A stretch of DNA of 5,925 nucleotides from Methanobacteriota archaeon (GCA_003229935.1 QIGD01000091.1:1-5925); one strand, 5' to 3'. Shown: positions 1 through 5,333, numbered from the stretch's first letter. Notes: generated by a model from the sequence alone, not told the origin. Made by a program: numbers and translations.

Positions 1-52
1 CCATATTAGATGATACGCCACGTTGTGAACACATGTATTTGAATATTTCCAT
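1..52 (-). CDS. Possible N-terminal fragment of an unidentified gene running off the window
   Basis: Reading the minus strand, an ATG at 52-50 opens a frame that stays open to the window edge (17 codons, beginning MEIFKYMCSQRGV). A TATA-like tract (TTTATAAT on the minus strand, about 70-77) lies upstream, but its spacing to this ATG is short, so the second Met (34-32) could be the true start. No clear ribosome site is visible. It would lie downstream of, and on the same strand as, the GTPase gene. I do not recognise the product. With so few codons this may be a chance open frame. Confidence 0.3.
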   Translation of the reverse strand, partial: MEIFKYMCSQRGVSSNM

Positions 53-171
53 CTTTTATTAACCATCAATTATAAATAGGTGGCACTAATATAGGGGTAT
101 TTTTGTAGCAATTAAATATGGTGGGCTTTCCCGCTCACAATATCGTAACAACTGCTCCTGAAAAAACTTTC

Positions 172-1374
172 TCATGCATTGGCTATTACTTTTACTATAT
201 CAAGATGCTCAAGTTCCTTATCGCTTGATATTTTCATCTTTGTTCTTGGATTTATAGCAGCAATGAAATTCCGTCCTATGTCCGTATGAATTTTATAGGC
301 AAGGTCTCTGGGAGTTGAGCCTTTTCCAAGTAGAATGGCATCAGGCAGCACATTACCCTTCTTATCACTCAGCCTAGTCTCGTCTTCCACAGGAAAAACT
401 ACAATTTTATCAAGAACATCAAGTACAGCTATATTCAGAGCTTCCTGCACACCTGTGCTGGAATGAAGCTTAAAAACAGTCTCCTCTATAATTTCCAGAG
501 CTTTTTGATATTTTGAATTCAATTTCTCCTGCCTGAGCACTTTAAAACTGCTATCTCCAGGGATATATTCAACAATACCCTCCTGAGACAAATTTTTTAG
601 AAATAATTCTGCCATGGAACTTGTGGGAACTATCTTTAATTCCGGAAACTCCTTTTTCATCCTTTCAATATTCTCTTCTGCATTGTCAATATCAACCTTA
701 TTTGCAGCTATTACCATGGGCATTGTGTTCTTCCTCAAAGCCTTTGTAAATCTGAGAAGCCCCTCATCACTCCAGCCAGCAGGCTTCTCTGGGTCAACAT
801 CTACCTCATTAATAACTCTGTGAACATCCTTCTCCCTGATTCCAAGCCCTGAAAAAGTTTCTGTGAAGTATTTGAAGAAGTCCCTACCCTGCATCTGAAT
901 TTTTCTGGCAGTTTTATCCCAGTTCCTCTTGAATATACTGAAGAACCACAACTCAATCTCTCTTTCGAGAAACTTAATATCTTCACAGGGGTCATGTCCC
1001 CCTGGCTTAACAGGCTTTCCCTCAGTGTCTGTCGAACCCGAAGCATCAACAACATGAATAAACACATTTGCTTGCCTCAGGTCATCAAGAAATTTATTAC
1101 CCAAACCACGCCCCTGATGCGCCCCTGGTACAAGACCAGCAACATCTATGGCTTCCACAGGAACAAACCTGTAACCTCCATAGCTCTTTGAATTTCTGGG
1201 GTTAGCTTCAAGCCTGAATTCCATGGCAGGCTCTGGTACCCTTATAAACGCAAGAGCTTTATTTGCATCTATTGTTGTGAAAGGATAATTGGCAACCTCA
1301 GCCTTACCTAAAGTCGCTGCATTGAAAAATGTACTCTTTCCCACATTGGGCTTACCCACAATACCAACCTGCAT
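172..1374 (-). CDS. Obg-like P-loop GTPase, Ygr210-type (YchF-related), with TGS domain
   Basis: A 400-residue protein of the TRAFAC Obg/YchF group. Motifs in order: G1 GKPNVGKS (residues 7-14); switch I with FTTID (32-36); G3 DVAGLVPG at 77-84, followed by the long Obg-type switch II run QGRGLGNKFLDDLR; G4 NKVD (225-228); G5-like TSS (251-253); and a C-terminal TGS domain from about 322 to 400. The canonical NKxD predicts guanine specificity, unlike classical YchF/OLA1 proteins, which have an altered G4 and use ATP. Length and sequence feel match the archaeal/fungal Ygr210 subgroup. Family members are cytoplasmic and thought to act with ribosomes or translation; the precise role is unknown. 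A GAGG sequence about 12 nt before the ATG is a weak, distant ribosome site. The gene is divergent from the flavoprotein gene across about 95 bp of AT-rich DNA. No damage is visible. Confidence 0.92.
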   Translation of the reverse strand: MQVGIVGKPNVGKSTFFNAATLGKAEVANYPFTTIDANKALAFIRVPEPAMEFRLEANPRNSKSYGGYRFVPVEAIDVAGLVPGAHQGRGLGNKFLDDLRQANVFIHVVDASGSTDTEGKPVKPGGHDPCEDIKFLEREIELWFFSIFKRNWDKTARKIQMQGRDFFKYFTETFSGLGIREKDVHRVINEVDVDPEKPAGWSDEGLLRFTKALRKNTMPMVIAANKVDIDNAEENIERMKKEFPELKIVPTSSMAELFLKNLSQEGIVEYIPGDSSFKVLRQEKLNSKYQKALEIIEETVFKLHSSTGVQEALNIAVLDVLDKIVVFPVEDETRLSDKKGNVLPDAILLGKGSTPRDLAYKIHTDIGRNFIAAINPRTKMKISSDKELEHLDIVKVIANA

Positions 1375-1442
1375 AGCATAGTAATCCTCAATAATGTGTG
1401 AAAGGAATATAGAATATTACAGTTATAATCATCAGAAAATTC

Positions 1443-1450
1443 TTTAAATT
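1443..1450 (+). promoter_or_regulatory. TATA-like box for the flavoprotein gene
   Basis: TTTAAATT is centred about 24 nt before the ATG at 1470, and no Shine-Dalgarno-like purine run lies between. In archaea, transcription starts roughly 25 nt after the box, so the mRNA is probably leaderless. The same AT-rich tract read on the other strand could also serve the divergent GTPase gene. Confidence 0.45.
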
Positions 1451-1469
1451 CCTGAAGATATTATTATAT

Positions 1470-2507
1470 ATGTATAATGTTGCAGTCATAGGCTCCGGTC
1501 CCTGTGGTGCCTCGGCAGCTTTAAAGCTTGAGGAACTGGGAGTAAATTTTATTCTTATAGATAAGCAATCCTTTCCAAGAAACAAAACCTGCGGGGGTGT
1601 CTTACCCTTCAAAGTAGTTGAAGAGTTTGAATTGAATCCAGAGGCTTTTGAAAGGCCCCTTCTGGGATATAGAATTTTCTCAAGAGGTGGAGTTGAAGTC
1701 GAAACATCATTTTCGGGAGAAGGTGCTCTTGTGGACAGAGCAAAATTTGACTCTTACCTTATCTCAAGACTCAATAAAGAGCCAGTCAGACTCAGAGTCA
1801 GGGGAGTTAAAGCAGTTAAAGGAGGAGTTGAAGTCCTCTGTGAGAAAAAAGTAAAGGCTTCTCTTGTTATAGCCTGTGATGGAGCAAATTCAATAGTACG
1901 GAAATCTCTGAATATGGACTACCCTGAACTTGCAACAGCTCTCCAGTATAGTTTTAGATTGGACAACAGGGAGATTGAAAGGAGAATCGGAAACTGGTTT
2001 GAGGTTTACTACTATTTCAGCAGAGGATATGGATGGATAACCCCTCTAAAAGGTATTCTAAAAGTAGGAATTGGAGGTCTTGGAAAAGAGTATAACAGAG
2101 AGCTTCTAGACAGTTTTATTGTTTCACCCAGAGTAAAAGAGAAGCTTGAAGGTGCAGAGCTTTCTGGCTACGAGGCTCATAGAATACCAATGCATGGTCC
2201 TATGAAAACCACTGTTAAAAACAGAGTGCTTCTGGCTGGAGATGCAGGAGGTTTTGTTTATCCAGGTACTGGCGAGGGGATATATTATGCCATGAAATCA
2301 GGGCGAATTGCTGCTGAAGTATCTGAGATTTCTCTTAAATCAGATAGATTTGATGATAGTTTTATAGAAGCCAGATACACAGAAAAGCTTGAAGCTTCCG
2401 GTCTGCTCTCACTGAGAGATATAGATTTTATAGACACTGTACTCAAATCACCTCAGGCTGCTGAAAGATATGTTAAAAAGCTGGCAAAGCTGAATTCATT
2501 ATACTAA
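1470..2507 (+). CDS. Geranylgeranyl reductase-family FAD-dependent oxidoreductase
   Basis: A 345-residue flavoprotein of the geranylgeranyl reductase/PHBH-fold group. Visible motifs: N-terminal dinucleotide-binding GSGPCG (8-13), with D31 at the end of the second strand as the probable FAD-ribose ligand; the family signature PRNKTCGG (36-43), whose C41 occupies the conserved cysteine position; ACDGANS around D137; a YGW aromatic motif at 187-189; and the second FAD motif GDAGGFVYPGTGEGI (from 257). Archaeal relatives saturate the double bonds of geranylgeranyl chains in membrane lipids, and others act on quinone or polyprenol side chains, so the substrate here is not fixed by sequence. At 345 residues it is shorter than many digeranylgeranyl-glycerophospholipid reductases (about 390-400), mostly at the C-terminus. 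The start is supported by the TATA spacing (leaderless). The stop overlaps the convergent membrane-protein gene. Confidence 0.88.
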   Translation: MYNVAVIGSGPCGASAALKLEELGVNFILIDKQSFPRNKTCGGVLPFKVVEEFELNPEAFERPLLGYRIFSRGGVEVETSFSGEGALVDRAKFDSYLISRLNKEPVRLRVRGVKAVKGGVEVLCEKKVKASLVIACDGANSIVRKSLNMDYPELATALQYSFRLDNREIERRIGNWFEVYYYFSRGYGWITPLKGILKVGIGGLGKEYNRELLDSFIVSPRVKEKLEGAELSGYEAHRIPMHGPMKTTVKNRVLLAGDAGGFVYPGTGEGIYYAMKSGRIAAEVSEISLKSDRFDDSFIEARYTEKLEASGLLSLRDIDFIDTVLKSPQAAERYVKKLAKLNSLY

Positions 2508-3523
2508 TTTTTTGTGCCATGAACTTTAAGCCAGAGAAGGCAGATGTATCCTATACCAATAGAGAAGAAATAGTAGATAGCTCTCGACAATACCACACCA
2601 GCAAGAGCCAGCTTTGTATTAATACCATATGAAGTAAAGAGAGCAACCATGACACCTTCTGTAACGCCAAAACCCCCAGGTATTAAGCTGAACATTCCTG
2701 CAAGAATAGATACAGTCTTTATGGCAGCCACTAATAAAAATGCAGTATTAATTCCCAGAGCAAGAAAAACAAGATAGGTTTTTATGAATGATGTGAGCCA
2801 CAGGACAAAAGATAAAACTATATTTAAGACAAGATTTAATGGCTTTTTTCTCATAAGCTTCAGAGTGTCAATGAATACTCTCATTCTTGAACATATGAAG
2901 CTATCAAAGTCCTCAAATGTTTCAAAATGAAATTTGAAAATTTTCATTAAAGGATATATAAATCTTAATAGGCTTTCCATAAAAGTATTGTTTTTTCTCA
3001 TTTTAACATATATCAATAAAATAGAAGTTATAATCAGAAGAATAAAAAAAAGCAGTTTAGTCACCTCAGCCTCAAAATATTCAATTAGGATAATGAAAGC
3101 TATAATAGAATATATCAGGAAGGCAAAATAGTTGCCTGCCTTATCCATAATAATAGTTGCCATAGCAGCACTCTTTTTAATTTTAGTTTCTCTTGCAAGG
3201 TAGTAAGCTCTCAGAGGTTCTCCTCCAATATTCGCACCTGGTGTGGATGTACTCACAAATACTCCTGCCATAAGAATAGGAAGCAGCCTGAAGAATGGTA
3301 CTCTAGTACCGGTAGAGGAGATTAAAAGCTGCCATTTAAAGTTCCATATCAGAAATCTGAAAATAGTCAGGAGGACAGCAAGAACAATCAGACTGCCCTC
3401 TGCGTTTGCTTCTATCCTGAAAATCTCCCACATATTCAACTTGAAGATAGCAGTTATTAGCAGCATGGTGAAAATTACAATAAAAGCGATGTTATAAAAT
3501 CTTTTCATAAGATAGACTATCAT
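2504..3523 (-). CDS. UPF0104 / AglD-like flippase-family integral membrane protein
   Basis: A 339-residue hydrophobic protein with about eight predicted membrane spans (roughly 9-27, 44-64, 78-95, 128-150, 156-174, 230-256, 258-281 and 300-332). Two motifs identify the lysylphosphatidylglycerol-synthase transmembrane/UPF0104 family: TPGANIGGEPLRAYYLAR (94-111) and PGGFGVTEG (282-290). The family includes the MprF flippase domain and haloarchaeal AglD-related proteins, and members are thought to move or act on lipid-linked substrates in the cytoplasmic membrane. No extra soluble domain is present. A second ATG six codons in (MKRFYN) is an alternative start; neither has a convincing ribosome site. 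The gene is divergent from LSm with a shared AT-rich promoter region, and its stop codon overlaps the convergent reductase stop. The specific substrate cannot be inferred. Confidence 0.85.
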   Translation of the reverse strand: MIVYLMKRFYNIAFIVIFTMLLITAIFKLNMWEIFRIEANAEGSLIVLAVLLTIFRFLIWNFKWQLLISSTGTRVPFFRLLPILMAGVFVSTSTPGANIGGEPLRAYYLARETKIKKSAAMATIIMDKAGNYFAFLIYSIIAFIILIEYFEAEVTKLLFFILLIITSILLIYVKMRKNNTFMESLLRFIYPLMKIFKFHFETFEDFDSFICSRMRVFIDTLKLMRKKPLNLVLNIVLSFVLWLTSFIKTYLVFLALGINTAFLLVAAIKTVSILAGMFSLIPGGFGVTEGVMVALFTSYGINTKLALAGVVLSRAIYYFFSIGIGYICLLWLKVHGTKN

Positions 3524-3578
3524 ACAATAGTTAATAATTCTTCTCTTTGGATAGACAGATTTCAGGAATGACGCAAAA

Positions 3579-3586
3579 TTTAAATA
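3579..3586 (+). promoter_or_regulatory. TATA-like box for the LSm gene
   Basis: TTTAAATA lies within a longer AT-rich tract (3577-3590) after an A-rich BRE-like stretch, about 40 nt before the LSm ATG. Transcription would start near 3605-3610 and give a short leader that contains the ribosome site. The tract read on the minus strand could also drive the divergent membrane-protein gene. Confidence 0.55.
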
Positions 3587-3610
3587 TAAATGCCAATAAA
3601 GCTAAGGGAA

Positions 3611-3618
3611 AGGAGTGA
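3611..3618 (+). promoter_or_regulatory. Ribosome binding site of LSm
   Basis: AGGAGTGA sits 5 nt before the ATG at 3624 and matches the archaeal anti-Shine-Dalgarno sequence well. It fixes the LSm start. This is the clearest ribosome site in the left part of the window and contrasts with the leaderless reductase gene. Confidence 0.8.
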
Positions 3619-3623
3619 AATAA

Positions 3624-3842
3624 ATGGCACAAAGACCATTGGACGTATTACATGCAAGTTTGGAGTCACCAGTGCTGGTTGGACTTAAAGGTGGAAGAGA
3701 ATATAGAGGAACACTTAAAGGCTATGATATGCACATGAATGTTGTTCTTCAAAATGCTGATGAACTCAAGGATGGTGACCCGGTTAGAAGGCTTGGCCTT
3801 GTTATTATAAGAGGAGATAACGTAGTTTTTATATCACCATGA
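3624..3842 (+). CDS. LSm / Sm-like archaeal RNA-binding protein (SmAP)
   Basis: A 72-residue protein that is complete for the family. The Sm1 motif spans about residues 16-48 (VLVGLKGGREYRGTLKGYD, then HMNVVLQNADE) and the Sm2 motif about 59-71 (LVIIRGDNVVFIS). The RNA-contact positions of archaeal Sm proteins are present: the aspartate and asparagine of GYDMHMN and the RGDN of Sm2. Family members form homoheptameric rings that bind U-rich single-stranded RNA and take part in RNA metabolism. The start is set by a strong ribosome site. In many archaea the next gene is rpl37e, encoding ribosomal protein L37e. Here it is absent, and a gene-free structured segment begins within about 70 bp of the stop. 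The sequence resembles Archaeoglobus and Methanosarcina Sm1 proteins. Confidence 0.95.
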   Translation: MAQRPLDVLHASLESPVLVGLKGGREYRGTLKGYDMHMNVVLQNADELKDGDPVRRLGLVIIRGDNVVFISP

Positions 3843-3861
3843 TTATATACAAAGCAGATAG

Positions 3862-3894
3862 CTCTATTTTTTGCTAACTACTGTTAAAATAGAG
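3862..3894 (+). terminator. Inverted repeat with oligo-T after LSm
   Basis: CTCTATTTT (3862-3870) and AAAATAGAG (3886-3894) form a perfect 9-bp inverted repeat around a 15-nt loop. A run of six T (3867-3872) starts 25 nt after the LSm stop. Oligo-T tracts are the known archaeal termination signal. The hairpin may add to this, or it may mark the edge of the structured segment that follows. Confidence 0.45.
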
Positions 3895-3910
3895 ATATTC
3901 AAGTCAATCA

Positions 3911-3930
3911 CCACCCATTAAAATGGGTGG
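3911..3930. repeat. 20-bp palindrome, possible IS200/IS605-type end hairpin
   Basis: CCACCCATT and AATGGGTGG flank a central AA and can form a stable short-loop hairpin on either strand. On the minus strand it is followed 7 nt later by TTGAC (3907-3903), the kind of short motif seen at IS200/IS605 element junctions, whose ends carry such hairpins. No tnpA or tnpB gene is present beside it. Confidence 0.5.
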
Positions 3931-4151
3931 CCTGCCTCGTGAGAGATGAGGGCAACAGGCTGATTATGAGGCGTTAAAAGACGCAGAAGTTATTGGTAGA
4001 GTTTCAGAACACACCAGTAGTAGATACTCCTCAAGTCCCCTGCTCTGTAAGTGAGACATTAAACAGAGATAAAAGTCTCAGTGTACCCTGTATAGTACTG
4101 GCCAATAACAGCTCCGAAGAGGACTTACACTATGGCAAGAGTGGACAGGGG

Positions 4152-4156
4152 TTTTT
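4152..4156 (+). terminator. Oligo-T tract ending the structured segment
   Basis: Five T directly follow CAGGGG, which can pair with CCCCTG at 4037-4042. The tract touches the stop codon of the convergent nucleotidyltransferase gene. It would be a reasonable stop for a plus-strand transcript, though five T alone is weak evidence. Confidence 0.3.
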
Positions 4157-4458
4157 CATAGATAAATAATCTCGTTTAGTATCTGCTTGCCAATTCTCGG
4201 TTTATGTGCAGATTTCATTACTAAGTCTACTTTTACTCCCAGCAATTCTGATAAGTACTCCTCAAGCTCAACAAATTTTATTAAGTCCATCTCGGTATCT
4301 TGATAAAATTCAACAAGGATGTCGATATCACTCTCTTCTCCAGCCTCGTCTCTGGCGTAGGAGCCAAAGACAATTATTTTCTCCACATTAGAAGAGTAAT
4401 TACTTCTAATTCTCTGAATGAACTCCTCCATAGCTATTTTTCTGATTTCCTGACTCAT
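4156..4458 (-). CDS. MNT-type minimal nucleotidyltransferase (MntA-like antitoxin family), without HEPN partner
   Basis: A 100-residue protein that is essentially a single nucleotidyltransferase domain. The motif GSYARDEAGEESDID (32-46) gives the GSxAR helix and the catalytic pair D44 and D46. D78 in VDLV is the expected third carboxylate, so the active site looks intact. Members of this family commonly act as MntA antitoxins that AMPylate and silence a HEPN-domain RNase (HepT) encoded next door. No HEPN gene is visible on either side here: downstream on the same strand is the structured segment, upstream is gene-free DNA. It is therefore an orphan, a relic of a toxin-antitoxin pair, or acts on a distant partner. 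GGGTG about 8 nt before the ATG could be a ribosome site. A TATA-like tract at 4476-4487 is about 24 nt from the ATG and could instead give a leaderless mRNA. Confidence 0.85.
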   Translation of the reverse strand: MSQEIRKIAMEEFIQRIRSNYSSNVEKIIVFGSYARDEAGEESDIDILVEFYQDTEMDLIKFVELEEYLSELLGVKVDLVMKSAHKPRIGKQILNEIIYL

Positions 4459-4475
4459 CTAAACACCCGCTTACA

Positions 4476-4487
4476 ATAATATTAAGA
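4476..4487 (-). promoter_or_regulatory. TATA-like tract upstream of the nucleotidyltransferase gene
   Basis: On the minus strand this reads CTTAATATTATT, centred about 24 nt before the ATG at 4458. That fits an archaeal TATA box with transcription starting at or very near the start codon. The match is AT-rich and not strong. Confidence 0.35.
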
Positions 4488-4565
4488 GAAATTACCTATT
4501 GAATAGATTACTGTGGAATGTGGTGGGGAAGCTGTATCTTTATTCTGCCAGAATCCATTGCATCG

Positions 4566-4578
4566 GTCATCGGTTAAG
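4566..4578 (+). repeat. 13-bp direct repeat, copy 1
   Basis: GTCATCGGTTAAG, identical to 5840-5852 and in the same orientation. With adjacent partial matches, about 19 of 24 bases agree, and both copies can be read as HxSSVKxS. This copy may be a scrap of an IS1-like 3' end, but a chance match cannot be excluded. Confidence 0.4.
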
Positions 4579-4777
4579 CCCTCCATTTGTCCATTAAGTG
4601 TTCTCTATTTACATTGGCTAGAAGCACATATGCTGTGGGAAGTATTAAGAGCCTTCGGCATTCGCCCGATTTAGAATTGAAATTCCAATAACTCCATTTA
4701 TATTATTTTATATTCGAAAAGTAATCATTCCACAATTTTTTTATGATTATGATCCATTAATAAGATTTTGATACCAA

Positions 4778-4790
4778 TTTAAAATATAAA
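4778..4790 (+). promoter_or_regulatory. Possible TATA box upstream of the interrupted gene
   Basis: TTTAAAATATAAA is a strong TATA-like tract about 65 nt before the ATG at 4854. A second candidate (TTTATATTA, about 4799-4807) would give a leader of about 25 nt. The region is so AT-rich that which box is used cannot be decided. Confidence 0.3.
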
Positions 4791-4817
4791 ATAGTAAAGT
4801 TTATATTAGTAGCTACC

Positions 4818-4843
4818 AATATTAAAGTAAAAACTTCAATATA
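4818..4843. promoter_or_regulatory. Inverted repeat between promoter and ribosome site of the interrupted gene
   Basis: AATATTAAAGT (4818-4828) and ACTTCAATATA (4833-4843) are nearly complementary (9 of 11 pairs) around a 4-nt spacer. A perfect 8-bp palindrome, GTAGCTAC, lies just before (4809-4816). The position fits an operator or a leader hairpin next to the ribosome site, but AT-rich DNA produces such repeats readily. Confidence 0.25.
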
Positions 4844-4848
4844 GGTGA
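4843..4848 (+). promoter_or_regulatory. Ribosome binding site of the interrupted gene
   Basis: AGGTGA, a good match to the archaeal anti-Shine-Dalgarno sequence, sits 5 nt before the ATG at 4854. Its quality is the main reason to treat the following short frame as a real gene start. Confidence 0.55.
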
Positions 4849-4853
4849 CTAAT

Positions 4854-4949
4854 ATGTTTTTTCTCAAATACAATGGAAAATTGCTTTTCCACAGTGAGAT
4901 ATGTGACTTTCATTCACTTATCTCAGATAAAGAATTGGTAATGTCCTAA
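4854..4949 (+). pseudogene. 5' fragment of an unidentified gene interrupted by the IS1-family insertion
   Basis: The frame begins MFFLKYNGKLLFHSEICDFH, continues through SLISDKEL, and is closed by a TAA after 31 codons. The last few codons and the stop come from the proposed left end of the IS1 element (GGTAATGTCC from 4937), so about 27-28 codons belong to the original gene. Support comes from the strong AGGTGA ribosome site 5 nt before the ATG and an AT-rich promoter-like region upstream. The rest of the gene would lie beyond the right end of the element, almost entirely outside the window. I do not recognise the family and no motif is visible. It could instead be a very small intact gene whose end happens to fall in the IS. 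Confidence 0.45.
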
Positions 4950-5333
4950 TATACGAGATCTTATTATGGTAGGATGTACATATAACCTTTCTGGTGATAT
5001 GAATGTCTCGACCAAGAGGGAGAATCGATGTTCTTTGCCAAAACCACAGGCCATCAGAGGTATTATTGCAAGCATTGTAAAACCTATTTCATGGGTACAA
5101 AAGGCACGCCACTTTACCGGAAGCAATTATCAGAAGGTGAGATTATCAACATATATAAGCATTTGGTTGAAAAGAATGGGATACGAAGCATAGAACGGCT
5201 CACCGGCCATCACAGAGACACCATAGGCAGACTGCTGAAAGACATGGCAGAACATGCGGAGCAGATGAACGATTATCTCATAGAGAATCTAGCACTTACC
5301 CCCTTTGAGTGTGATGAGTTGTGGAGCATAGTT

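Larger units (their letters stand above)
3905..4156. ncRNA. Candidate structured non-coding RNA or relic transposon-end RNA; strand uncertain
   Basis: No credible gene lies between LSm and the nucleotidyltransferase gene, but complementary segments are dense. (1) The palindrome 3911-3930 has 9-bp arms. (2) CCTG/CAGG plus CCTC/GAGG (3931-3959) form a bulged hairpin. (3) GCGT/ACGC lie at 3971-3984. (4) GTTATTGG 3989-3996 pairs with CCAATAAC 4102-4109. (5) CCAGTA 4014-4019 pairs with TACTGG 4096-4101, nested directly inside (4). (6) An H-type pseudoknot combines CTCTGT 4043-4048 : ACAGAG 4063-4068 with TGAGAC 4052-4057 : GTCTCA 4075-4080. On the plus strand the segment ends in CAGGGG and five T (4146-4156), terminator-like. 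On the minus strand it has a cUUCGg hairpin (4121-4112) and ends in a hairpin followed by TTGAC, like an IS200/IS605 right end with its omega-RNA. It does not match RNase P or SRP RNA motifs that I know. Transcription is inferred, not shown. Confidence 0.4.
4459..4853. other. Gene-free intergenic region of mixed origin
   Basis: No convincing gene is present here. The left part (about 4507-4680) has a plus-strand frame open for some 57 codons but with no start near its beginning, no ribosome site and no recognisable domain. It contains a 13-base sequence (4566-4578) repeated exactly at 5840-5852 inside the IS1 pseudogene. The right part (about 4690-4850) is very AT-rich and carries the likely promoter of the short frame at 4854. 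No tRNA, CRISPR array or HEPN fragment was found. Confidence 0.5.

Noticed and set aside
121..138. Small hairpin (GTGGGC/GCTCAC) downstream of the GTPase gene as its terminator
   Set aside because: On the strand that would be transcribed there is an A-C mismatch in the stem and no adjacent oligo-T; the pairing is better only on the other strand.
614..1191. Several open frames of 65-88 codons on both strands across the GTPase gene
   Set aside because: They lie in other frames of a well-supported conserved gene, have no ribosome sites and no recognisable motifs.
2934..3497. Plus-strand open frames opposite the membrane-protein gene
   Set aside because: They are antisense reflections of a hydrophobic AT-rich gene, without ribosome sites or domains.
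3905..4156. RNase P RNA or SRP RNA
   Set aside because: The conserved RNase P core (GAGGAAAGTC-like) and the SRP domain IV GGAAG/AGCAG loop are absent on both strands.
3979..4167. Plus-strand open frame of about 60 codons through the structured segment, considered as a TnpB C-terminus
   Set aside because: No zinc-finger cysteines or RuvC-type motif, no start, and no similarity to TnpB tails that I can recognise. The minus-strand frames were also read without finding TnpB.
4206..4391. Plus-strand open frame of 61 codons opposite the nucleotidyltransferase gene
   Set aside because: It is antisense to a gene with a complete catalytic motif and shows nothing of its own.
4493..4604. Minus-strand micro-frames of 20 and 34 codons in the intergenic region
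   Set aside because: Length is within chance, there is no ribosome site, and no recognisable product.
4665..4695. ATTGAAAT-like sequence resembling the end of a CRISPR repeat
   Set aside because: It occurs once; no regularly spaced repeats or cas genes are present.
4923..5126. Minus-strand open frame of 67 codons at the IS1 left part
   Set aside because: It is antisense to the transposase pseudogene and lacks any supporting signal.
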